A DNA stretch of 64,000 nucleotides, from NCBI RefSeq assembly GCF_002892835.1, contig NZ_PJMB01000012.1, forward strand, positions 62,001-126,000. The letters are read 5' to 3'. Below the pieces are notes generated by a model. That model made no database searches. It was not told the origin of the DNA and was given only the letters and a program-made list of their open reading frames with translations. Below, piece by piece: positions 9,306 through 16,979 of this stretch (position 1 is the stretch's first letter; each line of letters opens with the position of its first letter). The translations under genes were made by a program, and so were the position numbers. Source of the stretch: Arthrobacter sp. AFG7.2 (GTDB lineage Bacteria; Actinomycetota; Actinomycetes; Actinomycetales; Micrococcaceae).

Positions 9306-9608
9306 TTAGGCGTGGTGGCCCGAGTGCGGCCCGTCATTAAAGTGGACGCCCCTGAGGAGGCGGTCCGCTCCGGCAATCATCAGCAGGAAGCCGGCGACAC
9401 CCACAATGATGAGTTCCGTCGCAACACCCACGATGACCAGGGCGAGTGCGGCGATGAGTGCCAGGACCCCGTGGACAGTTCCGGCTGCTTCTCTCCGGTG
9501 CCTGCCGGGCTCAGCAACCTGAAGTTTTTGGACCAGCTCCGGATCGCTGGACGCCAATTCCTGTTCGAGCACTTCAAGGCGTCTGCGCTCTTCGTCCGAC
9601 AGTGCCAT
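9306..9608 (-). CDS. DUF3040 membrane protein
   Basis: A 100-aa protein starting MALSDEERRRLEVLEQELAS, the DUF3040 signature, followed by two hydrophobic segments (about residues 50-90) and a His-rich tail GPHSGHHA. DUF3040 proteins are small actinobacterial membrane proteins of unknown function. The start at 9608 was chosen because GAGG lies five bases upstream on this strand and because the family begins at this Met; a longer frame reaches 9653. Confidence 0.85.
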   Translation of the reverse strand: MALSDEERRRLEVLEQELASSDPELVQKLQVAEPGRHRREAAGTVHGVLALIAALALVIVGVATELIIVGVAGFLLMIAGADRLLRGVHFNDGPHSGHHA

Positions 9609-9855
9609 GGGATCCTCATCATTCGCTGGGATCAGGTTTTTTGCGTCCCCCAATTTCCACGGTAGGCAGGCGCCGGAACCGAAATCAACGCACGTGATGG
9701 ATATGCAACGGGTTTCCGGGCGGCAGTTACTTGGCCGTTATTACCCTGCAGGCGCGGCAATGATGCGGTCAGCGCGATCTTTGCGCACAGAAGGGTACGT
9801 ACGGTACCAACTGAGGCAGAGCGCGTGCCGGAAGCCCCACCAGATCAAGGAGCTG
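9609..9855. other. Intergenic region between divergent genes
   Basis: About 250 bases between the DUF3040 gene (leftward) and the hydrolase gene (rightward). It must hold both promoters. I could not find a convincing -35/-10 pair. The palindrome-like GTACGTACGGTAC near 9796 is the only notable local symmetry. No RNA gene or small open frame is supported. Confidence 0.3.
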
Positions 9856-9858
9856 ATG

Positions 9859-10683
9859 ATGACCGAAAATTCTGTAGTGCGAAAGACCGTGGAAGTGAAG
9901 GGGACAAAGCTCTCCTACCTGGAAGCCGGGAGCCCGGATGCGCCGCCCCTGGTGCTCCTGCACGGCACATTCTGGAGCCGTGTGTGGAAGCCGGTCCTGC
10001 CGCAGCTTGCCGCGGAGCTGCACTGCCTGGCGCTGGACTTTCCGGGGTTCGGTCACAGTGAAGGGCAGCTGGACGTTGAGGAAGCAGCCGTCCCGGCACT
10101 GGCGCAGGTGGTGCTGGACGCAGCTGATGCGTTGGGGTTGGAGACCTTTGCGGTGGCCGCCCACGACATTGGCGGGGGAGTAGCCCAGCACCTGGCAGCG
10201 TACTCCGGACGCGTGACCCGCCTGGTGCTGGTCAACGCCGTGATGTTCGATTCCTGGCCGGTGCCGGCAGTGGAACGGTTCCGCGACCCGGCCGTCCGGG
10301 CAGGGACGAGCAGCGAGGAGCTTCTCGCGGCCCGGACCAAGACCATGCAGCTGACCGTGGAACGTCCCCTCAGCACGGAAGAGATAGAGGACTATGTCTT
10401 CCCCTGGCGAAGCCCAGACCGTGCCCGGTCCTGGATGGCGATGGCCGGCGCCGCTGATTCCCGTTACACCCTTGATCTGCTGCCTGCACTGAAAGCGGCC
10501 GCGGTGCCCACCAGGCTCATCTGGGGGCGGGACGATGACTTCCAGAAGATCAGCTTTGCCCGGCGCTACGTTGCAGAAGTGCCGGCCAGTGACCTGGTTG
10601 AAGTGGCAGGCAAGCACATCCCCATGGAGGACTCACCCCACGAGATTGCCGGTGCCATGCTTGAACACCTGTCGGCCCGGTAG
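9859..10683 (+). CDS. Alpha/beta hydrolase with Asp nucleophile (epoxide hydrolase / dehalogenase type)
   Basis: A 274-aa protein with the alpha/beta-hydrolase layout: oxyanion loop LLHGTFWSR near residue 30, DFPGFGHSEG near 60, the nucleophile elbow AAHDIGGG with Asp 103, and the catalytic His 253 in GKHIPMEDSPHE. An Asp in the H-D-x-G-G elbow, instead of Ser, is the mark of epoxide hydrolases and haloalkane or fluoroacetate dehalogenases, so an esterase is unlikely. The ATG at 9859 has AAGGAG six bases before it; the frame is open back to 9607 but that part has no homology-like character. Confidence 0.8.
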   Translation: MTENSVVRKTVEVKGTKLSYLEAGSPDAPPLVLLHGTFWSRVWKPVLPQLAAELHCLALDFPGFGHSEGQLDVEEAAVPALAQVVLDAADALGLETFAVAAHDIGGGVAQHLAAYSGRVTRLVLVNAVMFDSWPVPAVERFRDPAVRAGTSSEELLAARTKTMQLTVERPLSTEEIEDYVFPWRSPDRARSWMAMAGAADSRYTLDLLPALKAAAVPTRLIWGRDDDFQKISFARRYVAEVPASDLVEVAGKHIPMEDSPHEIAGAMLEHLSAR

Positions 10684-10689
10684 CCGCAG

Positions 10690-11376
10690 TTATTCCTTCT
10701 GCCGCAGGAAGTAGGCGCCCAAGGTACCCGCCAGGGTGGCGAAAACAGCCACGGAGTAGATGGCCAGAAGGACCTGGATCACCCGGGAGAAGAGGTTGGT
10801 GCCGGTAATGCCGCTGCCGGTGACGGCGGCCATGGCGGATTCGAAGAGGGCATCTCCGTAGGAGCTGTGCTCTCCTGTCGCATAGAGGAGCTGGCTGGAT
10901 GCCAGAATGACGACGGCGGTGACGGCGGTGAGCCACCCGATCCTGCTGGTCAGGAGCTTTCCGGCAGAACGGGAGCCCCGGACCCCTGCAGAGAGGATCG
11001 AGCCGTACCGCGCCAGCCTGGCGATGCGGACCAGCCGAAGCGCCTGCAGGGCACGGAAGAACCGCAGGAACGGCACCAGGAGGAATACCACCTGCCACCA
11101 GCTTTTCCGCCAAAAGTCCTTGCTGAACCCTGCGATGTAGGCACGCAGCAGGAATTCGGACACGAAGACTGCCCAGAAGAGCCAGCCCACTACCGTGAAG
11201 AAATTGACCATTGCCGGTTCCGATGCAACCAGCTGGCCAAGGACCACAAAGAGGAAGATGACGCCCAGGATCCCCATTGGCTTATCAAGACGGCGGGCCA
11301 GCAGTTCTGCGCGGTGAAGGCTGGTGGACTCCGCAGAGTAGGCGCCGGGGCTCATGTTGCTGCCGGGTTCAATCAT
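10690..11376 (-). CDS. Ion-channel-like membrane protein with non-canonical pore
   Basis: A 228-aa protein with the layout of a six-segment voltage-gated channel: hydrophobic segments in the first 100 residues, then an Arg-rich S4-like helix (FFRALQALRLVRIARLAR), a further segment around 145-165, and a pore region followed by a last hydrophobic helix. In the pore loop the K+ channel signature TVGYG is missing; ESAMAAVTGSGITGTNLF occupies its place. It could be an altered-selectivity channel or a non-conducting relative. It ends six bases from the convergent hydrolase gene. Confidence 0.65.
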   Translation of the reverse strand: MIEPGSNMSPGAYSAESTSLHRAELLARRLDKPMGILGVIFLFVVLGQLVASEPAMVNFFTVVGWLFWAVFVSEFLLRAYIAGFSKDFWRKSWWQVVFLLVPFLRFFRALQALRLVRIARLARYGSILSAGVRGSRSAGKLLTSRIGWLTAVTAVVILASSQLLYATGEHSSYGDALFESAMAAVTGSGITGTNLFSRVIQVLLAIYSVAVFATLAGTLGAYFLRQKE

Positions 11377-11558
11377 GAAACTGAGCCAATGATCAGGACG
11401 CGGAGAATCTCAGCCCAGGAATCAAACCACATCAGCGTCATGCTCCTTTTGTTGGGGCCGCTTTGGGGCAGGGACAGGGTACCGTCACTGACAGTACGCT
11501 GAGTATTTCCGGTTCAGCCAGCTTCACGCCGGCTGGCGGGTGGAAGGGATGGCTGCAG

Positions 11559-12899
11559 ATGAACGGACGCGGTGCGCACTGGATGGACGCCCTGCGGACC
11601 CAGCTGTGGCCGCTGCCGGTGGTGGCAGTTGCCCTCGCCGTGGTACTCGGCGTCGCACTGCCCGCCCTGGACTCGGCTGTGGACGGCCGGCTGCCGGAGG
11701 GTGTCACAGTCTTTCTCTTCAGCGGTGGACCGGAAGCTGCGCGCGCGGTCCTGCAGGCCATTTCCGGGTCCCTCATCACCGTGACGTCGCTGACGTTCTC
11801 CCTGACGGTGGTGACGCTGCAGCTGGCCAGCAGCCAGTTCTCGCCGCGGCTGTTGAGGACCTTCACCTCCGACCGCTTTGTCCACGGAACGCTCGCGCTG
11901 TTCCTTGCAGCGTTCGCCTTCGCGCTGACGGTCCTCCGAAGTGTCCGGGAGGAAGGTAACGGAAATACCGCTTTCGTACCTGAAATTTCCGTCACAGTGG
12001 CGTACGCGCTCGCCATGGCCAGCGTCGTCGGGCTGGTGCTTTTCCTGGCCCACCTCACCCGGGAGATCCGGGTGGAGACCATGATGCGCAGGGTCAACCT
12101 GGAAACCCAGGACACCATCGACCGGGTCTTTCCCGAGGAGCGTCCCCGGCGGGGACCCAAACCCTTTCCGGGACCTGGCAGCTTCCCCATCACCTGCGCA
12201 TCCTCGGGTTTTCTGACCTCGCTTAACCAGGATGCCCTCCTACAGGCGGCGAAGGACTGCGGTGCTGTTCTTCAGATCGACCGGGAACCGGGCAGTTCAC
12301 TGGTGGAGGGTGTTCCGTTTGCCACCGCCTGGCCCCTGGCGCCCGGAGCATCCTTCACAGCCGAGGTCCGGGAGAAGCTGGCACGCGATGTCAATGCCGC
12401 TGTGGAGACCGGTGTTGAACGCACCAAAGTCCAGGACATCGAATTCGGGTTCCGGCAGCTTATCGATGTCGCCGCACGGGCACTCTCCCCGGGCATCAAT
12501 GACCCCACCACGGCAGTGCACGTCATCGGGCACCTTTCGGTCCTCCTGTGCCGTCTGGCAGGGAGGGATCCCGGCTCCCAGCACCTTGCCGACGACGACG
12601 GGCGGGTCAGGGTGGTGCTTTCCCTTCCCGGGCTCCAGGACTTCCTTGACATGGCCATGAACCAGCCGCGGCAATACGGGGCTGCGGACGCTGCCGTGGC
12701 TGCCCGGCTCCTTTGGCTCCTCCACGAGCTTCATTGGTGTGACCAGGAGGGCCAGTGCCGGGCAGAGATCATGGACCACCTTGGCCGCATGCGCAACGCC
12801 ATTGCCTCCGCCGGCTATTCAGCCCCTGAACGAAAAAGCTTGATGGACCTGGCCGATTCCGTCGGCACCAGGCAGCAACAGGGCAGGACCCCGAAGTAG
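11559..12899 (+). CDS. DUF2254 membrane protein
   Basis: A 446-aa protein with four hydrophobic segments in the first 190 residues and a long C-terminal soluble part containing RALSPGINDPTTAVHVIGHL and LPGLQDFLDMAM, the DUF2254 pattern. Function is unknown. The frame is open back to 11463, but the ATG at 11559 has GGAAGGG upstream at about ten bases and is followed directly by the family N-terminus (WMDALRTQLWPLP), so it is preferred; the Met at 11583 is an alternative. Confidence 0.8.
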   Translation: MNGRGAHWMDALRTQLWPLPVVAVALAVVLGVALPALDSAVDGRLPEGVTVFLFSGGPEAARAVLQAISGSLITVTSLTFSLTVVTLQLASSQFSPRLLRTFTSDRFVHGTLALFLAAFAFALTVLRSVREEGNGNTAFVPEISVTVAYALAMASVVGLVLFLAHLTREIRVETMMRRVNLETQDTIDRVFPEERPRRGPKPFPGPGSFPITCASSGFLTSLNQDALLQAAKDCGAVLQIDREPGSSLVEGVPFATAWPLAPGASFTAEVREKLARDVNAAVETGVERTKVQDIEFGFRQLIDVAARALSPGINDPTTAVHVIGHLSVLLCRLAGRDPGSQHLADDDGRVRVVLSLPGLQDFLDMAMNQPRQYGAADAAVAARLLWLLHELHWCDQEGQCRAEIMDHLGRMRNAIASAGYSAPERKSLMDLADSVGTRQQQGRTPK

Positions 12900-12992
12900 C
12901 CCCAGTCTTCCCGGAGGTGCGCGAAAGTAATACTCATGTGACCTGCAGAACAGGAAACCGAAGCTACGCTGAATAAAAGTCCCTGACAGGAA

Positions 12993-13382
12993 ATGGTGAT
13001 GGCCATACTGGGTTTGCCTGCGCTTGGAATTCTTCGCGGCCCTGTTTCGCTGCGAAGCGGTTTCGTGTGGCTGCTCCTGGCCCTGCTCATTGCCGGTGCT
13101 GCCTCGTATACCTCGGGGAGCCGGTATGCCCTTGTCCCCGGTGACAGCCAGGCCGTTGTCCATGAGGCCGTTCCCTCTGCTGAGCCGGACGAGCTGGAGC
13201 AGGACTGCTGCGAACGAAACAAGGCTCCCCGGGGTGAACCGGCACCGGTGCGGACCGGGGCAGTGGACCCTCCCGTACTGGTCCACCGCCACCTCGGGGA
13301 CGGGACGGGGGCCCGCGCCCTGCCGCCCGAGCCGGAGCTTCCGTCGCTGACGGTGGTGGATCTTTCCATCAGCAGAACGTAG
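12993..13382 (+). CDS. Hypothetical single-span membrane protein
   Basis: A 129-aa open frame with one hydrophobic segment (about residues 22-40, FVWLLLALLIAGAASY) followed by a Pro/Glu/Asp-rich tail. AGGAAA precedes the ATG. I do not recognise the family. It is supported by its position between a DUF2254 gene and a Csp gene on the same strand and by the clear signal-anchor-like segment, but not by any domain. A long open frame on the opposite strand covers the same bases and is judged a shadow. Confidence 0.45.
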   Translation: MVMAILGLPALGILRGPVSLRSGFVWLLLALLIAGAASYTSGSRYALVPGDSQAVVHEAVPSAEPDELEQDCCERNKAPRGEPAPVRTGAVDPPVLVHRHLGDGTGARALPPEPELPSLTVVDLSISRT

Positions 13383-13438
13383 GAACAGCGAGCCGTATCG
13401 CTGCATCCACTGCTGAATAGACCTGGAAAGAGAAACCA

Positions 13439-13846
13439 ATGACCTACGTACAGTCCATGCTTGACGCCTACCCCAAGGACCTGGGAAGCCTCGACAAGGC
13501 CAAGCTCGCGGAATGCATCCAGGCGTGCTTTGAGTGCGCCCAGACCTGCACCGCTTGCGCTGACGCCTGCCTGAGCGAAGACATGGTGGCGGAGCTTACC
13601 AAGTGCATCCGCACCAACCTTGACTGCGTTGACATCTGCGTGGCCACGGGGAAAATACTCTCCCGCCACACGGGCTACGACGCTAATATCACCCGCGCGG
13701 TGCTGGAAGCATGCCGCACCGCGTGTAAGTCCTGCGCGGATGAATGCGGGGAGCATGCCTCCATGCACCGCCACTGCGAGGTGTGCGCGGAAGCATGCCG
13801 CCGTTGCGAGCAGGCTTGCGCCGACCTCATCTCCTCGCTGGGCTGA
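13439..13846 (+). CDS. Four-helix-bundle copper-storage protein (Csp-like), copy 2
   Basis: A 135-aa paralogue of the protein at 2342-2767, again with 18 cysteines at the same positions (AECIQACFECAQTCTACAD, CRRCEQACADL) and without signal peptide. Expected to store Cu(I) in the cytosol. The two copies keep every Cys but differ over much of the surface, which suggests an old duplication rather than a recent one. It is followed after 16 bases by a small Cys-containing protein, whereas copy 1 is followed by a Cys-free one. Confidence 0.9.
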   Translation: MTYVQSMLDAYPKDLGSLDKAKLAECIQACFECAQTCTACADACLSEDMVAELTKCIRTNLDCVDICVATGKILSRHTGYDANITRAVLEACRTACKSCADECGEHASMHRHCEVCAEACRRCEQACADLISSLG

Positions 13847-13862
13847 GCAAGGAGAACCAGCC

Positions 13863-14090
13863 ATGACGAGTCAACAAATTTCCCGGCTGCGGGGAGCCAC
13901 CACTGCAGGACGTGGGGAAGATCCGGAGCTCCGGCGGATGCTGGCCACGCACATGCATTGCGGCGAGCCCATGCAACTGGTCAACGGAGCGATTGCGCTC
14001 CTGCCGGGCGGAAAAGAAGAAACGTACGACGGCGGTGTGCTGACGTACCGGTGCGCGTGCGGTTTTTCGTTCGATCACCGGATGGCCTGA
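13863..14090 (+). CDS. Small protein with zinc-ribbon-like Cys pattern
   Basis: A 75-aa protein with its three Cys residues in MHCGEPM and YRCACGFSFDHRM, together with nearby His residues a possible metal site. AAGGAG precedes the ATG at 13863; the open frame continues upstream through the Csp gene, which it cannot encode as well. It follows Csp copy 2 in the same direction, so a link to copper handling is possible but not shown. No known family recognised. Confidence 0.6.
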   Translation: MTSQQISRLRGATTAGRGEDPELRRMLATHMHCGEPMQLVNGAIALLPGGKEETYDGGVLTYRCACGFSFDHRMA

Positions 14091-14187
14091 GAGGGGCTGC
14101 CTCCAGCGGCCGGGTGTCCTTGGCGCTGGTATTGGGGGCGCCGAGGGCAGCCCGGCACCAGCCGCCCGGAAGTGAACAGCTTAATTG

Positions 14188-14565
14188 TCAGCGCTGACGG
14201 CCCAGTCGTTCGATGAGTTCGTCCGCCTGGGCCAGGTTGCGGGCCATTTTGGCGCGTTCGGCGACGGCTTTCTCCAGGAACCCAGCCAGCTTGGCCTGGT
14301 TGTCGTCCTGCCCCGCCGGTGAAGTGGAAAGAATCTCGAGGATCTCAGCCATCTCCTCGAGCGAGAACCCCAGCGGCTTCATTTGCTTGATCACCATCAG
14401 GCGCTCAAAATCGTCCTCTGAATAGACCCGGAAGCCGCCGTCGGTACGGGCCGTGGCTGGAAGCAGCCCCACGTCGTCGTAATGCCTGATGGTCCGCAGG
14501 GACAAACCTGTCCGTTCCGCCAGCTCACCAATGTGCATGGTGGATGTGCCGGTTCGTGGTGTCAT
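14188..14565 (-). CDS. MerR family transcriptional regulator
   Basis: A 125-aa protein with an N-terminal MerR winged helix (MHIGELAERTGLSLRTIRHY, then RVYSEDDFERLMVI) and a C-terminal coiled-coil dimer helix (about residues 85-125). No Cys metal site is present in the effector region, so metal sensing is unlikely. The start at 14565 is chosen because GGAGG lies seven bases upstream; a later Met at 14538 is the usual family start but has no such site. It is divergent from the SulP gene and a matching operator lies between them. Confidence 0.85.
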   Translation of the reverse strand: MTPRTGTSTMHIGELAERTGLSLRTIRHYDDVGLLPATARTDGGFRVYSEDDFERLMVIKQMKPLGFSLEEMAEILEILSTSPAGQDDNQAKLAGFLEKAVAERAKMARNLAQADELIERLGRQR

Positions 14566-14589
14566 GCGTGGGCCTCCGTAATGTCCGCG

Positions 14590-14619
14590 TTCAACCCTAC
14601 CATCACGTTAGGGTAGAGT
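14590..14619 (+). promoter_or_regulatory. MerR-type promoter/operator of the SulP gene
   Basis: A perfect inverted repeat ACCCTA-N9-TAGGGT occupies 14594-14614. It lies between a possible -35 TTCAAC (14590-14595) and a possible -10 TAGAGT (14614-14619) with an 18-base spacer. An operator inside a slightly stretched spacer is the standard MerR arrangement. The divergent neighbour is a MerR regulator. Confidence 0.55.
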
Positions 14620-14742
14620 TGTGTGCGGTCGGTGAGACGCCTGAGCGGACTCCCGGCATCCCGGCGCGAGGCTGCGCCCCTTCATTCTTCGAAAGAGCGA
14701 GGGCGCCCAGATGCGTCTTCCTGACCATGAACGGAGCCAGCA

Positions 14743-16266
14743 ATGGCCGTCAAAACCGCCGGGGATGCTCCCGCATATACTCCTGAGCAGCTGCAGTCTG
14801 TCCGGCAAACCCTGAAGTCCCCGCGGCGGCTGAAGACCGAAGTGCTCGGCGGGCTGGTGGTCGCGCTGGCCCTGATTCCCGAGGCAATCGCCTTCTCGAT
14901 CATAGCCGGCGTCGATCCCCGCCTGGGGCTCTTCGCCTCGTTCACCATGGCGGTCACCATCGCCTTCGTCGGTGGCAGGCCAGCCATGATCTCGGCCGCC
15001 ACCGGTGCAGTTGCCCTGGTCATTGCCCCGCTGGTGAAGTCCCACGGCGTGGATTACCTGATCGCCGCCGTCGTCCTCGCCGGGATCTTCCAGATCGTCC
15101 TGGGGCTCTCCGGGGTGGCCAGGCTGATGCGCTTCATCCCGCGCTCGGTGATGGTGGGCTTCGTCAACGCCCTGGCCATCCTGATTTTCATGTCACAGGT
15201 TCCGGAGCTGATCGGCGTCCCCTGGCTCGTCTACCCGCTGGCGGCGCTGGCCCTCGTGATCGTGTTCGGCCTGCCTAAGCTGACCACTGCGGTTCCCGCC
15301 CCGTTGGTGGCAATTGTGGCCCTCACGCTCATCACGGTGCTGGCATCCATCGCGGTCCCTACGGTGGGGGACAAGGGTGAGCTGCCTGACTCGCTGCCGT
15401 CCCTGTTCATCCCCAACGTGCCGTTCACACTCGAAACGCTGCAGATCATCTTCCCGTTCGCGCTGGCCATGGCCTTCGTGGGACTGCTGGAGTCCCTGAT
15501 GACCGCCAAGCTCGTGGACGACATCACGGATACCCGCTCCCACAAGACCCGCGAAGCCTGGGGCCAGGGCGTGGCCAACATCGTCACCGGGTTCACCGGC
15601 GGCATGGGCGGCTGCGCCATGATCGGCCAGACCATGATCAACGTCAAGGCCTCCGGCGCCCGCACCCGGATCTCCACCTTCCTGGCCGGCGTTTTCCTGC
15701 TCATCCTCGTGGTGGTTCTGGGCGGCGTCGTTTCCGTCATCCCGATGGCCGCCCTTGTCGCTGTGATGATCTTCGTTTCCTGGGCCACGTTCGACTGGCA
15801 CAGCATCCACCCCCGCACCCTGAAGATGATGCCCAAAAGCGAGACCCTGGTCATGGTGGCCACGGTCATCGTCACCGTCGCCACCCATAACCTGGCCATC
15901 GGCGTCGGCGTCGGGGTGCTCGTGGCTATGGTGATGTTCGCCCGCCGAGTGGCGCACTTTGTCACGGTGGAGCGGACTGTGAACAATGTGGAAGGCCACG
16001 AAACCGCAACTTATACGGTGAACGGCGAGCTGTTCTTCGCCTCCTCCAACGACCTCTACACCCAGTTCGAATACGCGCTGGACCCGGAGCACGTGGTGAT
16101 CGACATGTACGCCAGCCACCTCTGGGACGCCTCAACCATCGCCGCCCTGGACGCCATCACCGAGAAGTACCGCGCCCATGGCAAGGACGTGAAGATCATC
16201 GGCCTCAACGATGCCAGCCTCACCATGCGCGAACGCCTCGGCGGGAAGCTCGGCGCCGGAAGCTAG
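14743..16266 (+). CDS. SulP family anion transporter with STAS domain
   Basis: A 507-aa membrane protein with an N-terminal sulfate-transporter core of ten or more hydrophobic segments (about residues 30-410; motif GGLVVALALIPEAIAFSIIA) and a C-terminal cytosolic STAS domain (about 420-505; HVVIDMYASHLWDASTIAALD). The family moves sulfate, bicarbonate or other anions, driven by H+ or Na+. The gene stands alone, divergent from a MerR regulator with a shared operator, and converges with trkA 20 bases after its stop. Substrate cannot be decided from sequence. Confidence 0.88.
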   Translation: MAVKTAGDAPAYTPEQLQSVRQTLKSPRRLKTEVLGGLVVALALIPEAIAFSIIAGVDPRLGLFASFTMAVTIAFVGGRPAMISAATGAVALVIAPLVKSHGVDYLIAAVVLAGIFQIVLGLSGVARLMRFIPRSVMVGFVNALAILIFMSQVPELIGVPWLVYPLAALALVIVFGLPKLTTAVPAPLVAIVALTLITVLASIAVPTVGDKGELPDSLPSLFIPNVPFTLETLQIIFPFALAMAFVGLLESLMTAKLVDDITDTRSHKTREAWGQGVANIVTGFTGGMGGCAMIGQTMINVKASGARTRISTFLAGVFLLILVVVLGGVVSVIPMAALVAVMIFVSWATFDWHSIHPRTLKMMPKSETLVMVATVIVTVATHNLAIGVGVGVLVAMVMFARRVAHFVTVERTVNNVEGHETATYTVNGELFFASSNDLYTQFEYALDPEHVVIDMYASHLWDASTIAALDAITEKYRAHGKDVKIIGLNDASLTMRERLGGKLGAGS

Positions 16267-16286
16267 TTCCAGCGGCGGGGCACAGG

Positions 16287-16979
16287 CTAGGGGCGGGTGC
16301 TGAACCGCTCGGCCAGGTCTTTTGTGCCCTGGACGATGATCTGGTCGTCGTCGTAGAGGACCGTCTGCGCAGTGGTGTGCTGCCAGGAGCCGCCCGGCCG
16401 TTTCACTGCGACGACGGTAATCCCGTACTTGTCCCGAAGCCCCAGCACGCCCAGGGGCCGGTCCCGGGCCTCCGCGGGCGGCTGCGTCCGGACCATCACG
16501 AAGTCGTCCTCGAACTCCACGTAGTCCAGGATTGATCCGCGGACCAGGTGCGCTACCCGCCGGCCCATGTCGTGCTCCGGCCGGATGACGTGCTGCACTC
16601 CGAGCTGTTCCAGGATTTCCGCATGGGGTTCGCTGATGGCCTTGGCCCAGATTTCGGGGTGCTTGAAGGTGAGCAGGCGGGAGGTGGTGAGGATGCTCGC
16701 CTCAAGGTCGGAACCGATGCCGACCACCGCCCGGTCAAACTCGTGCACGGAAAGCTGCCTGAGCACTTCTTCCTTGGTGGAGTCGGCGCGGACCACGTGG
16801 GCCAGCCGGCCATTGTAGGACTGCACGATGTCCTCGCTGCTGTCGATGCCCAGGACCTCCGTCCCCTGCGCTTCCAGCTCGAGGGCAAGGGAACCGCCGA
16901 AACGTCCCAGGCCAATAACGGCAACGGAGTCGCGGTGCGGCGCGCGCTCACCCCTGCGGGAAAACATGTCCTTAGCCAA
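16287..16979 (-). CDS. trkA: TrkA-type potassium uptake regulatory subunit
   Basis: A 230-aa cytosolic protein with an N-terminal Rossmann RCK domain (VIGLGRFGGSLALELEAQG, then EVLGIDSSED) that binds NAD(H) or ATP, and a C-terminal RCK_C domain (about residues 145-225). It gates the TrkH-type pore encoded immediately upstream on this strand. The start overlaps the stop of that gene by eight bases, so the two subunits are made together. Confidence 0.88.
   Translation of the reverse strand: MAKDMFSRRGERAPHRDSVAVIGLGRFGGSLALELEAQGTEVLGIDSSEDIVQSYNGRLAHVVRADSTKEEVLRQLSVHEFDRAVVGIGSDLEASILTTSRLLTFKHPEIWAKAISEPHAEILEQLGVQHVIRPEHDMGRRVAHLVRGSILDYVEFEDDFVMVRTQPPAEARDRPLGVLGLRDKYGITVVAVKRPGGSWQHTTAQTVLYDDDQIIVQGTKDLAERFSTRP

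Noticed and set aside
12815..13864. 349-codon minus-strand frame across the second Csp region
   Set aside because: It is antisense to Csp and has no recognisable domain; the plus-strand Cys pattern is decisive.
14020..14040. GTACGACGGCGGT as a fourth copy of the dispersed repeat
   Set aside because: Only 12 core bases match and they encode conserved-looking residues (TYDGG) in the small Cys protein, so chance is a better explanation.
15193..16119. 308-codon minus-strand frame opposite the SulP gene
   Set aside because: Gly/His/Asp-rich shadow translation with no fold-like pattern.
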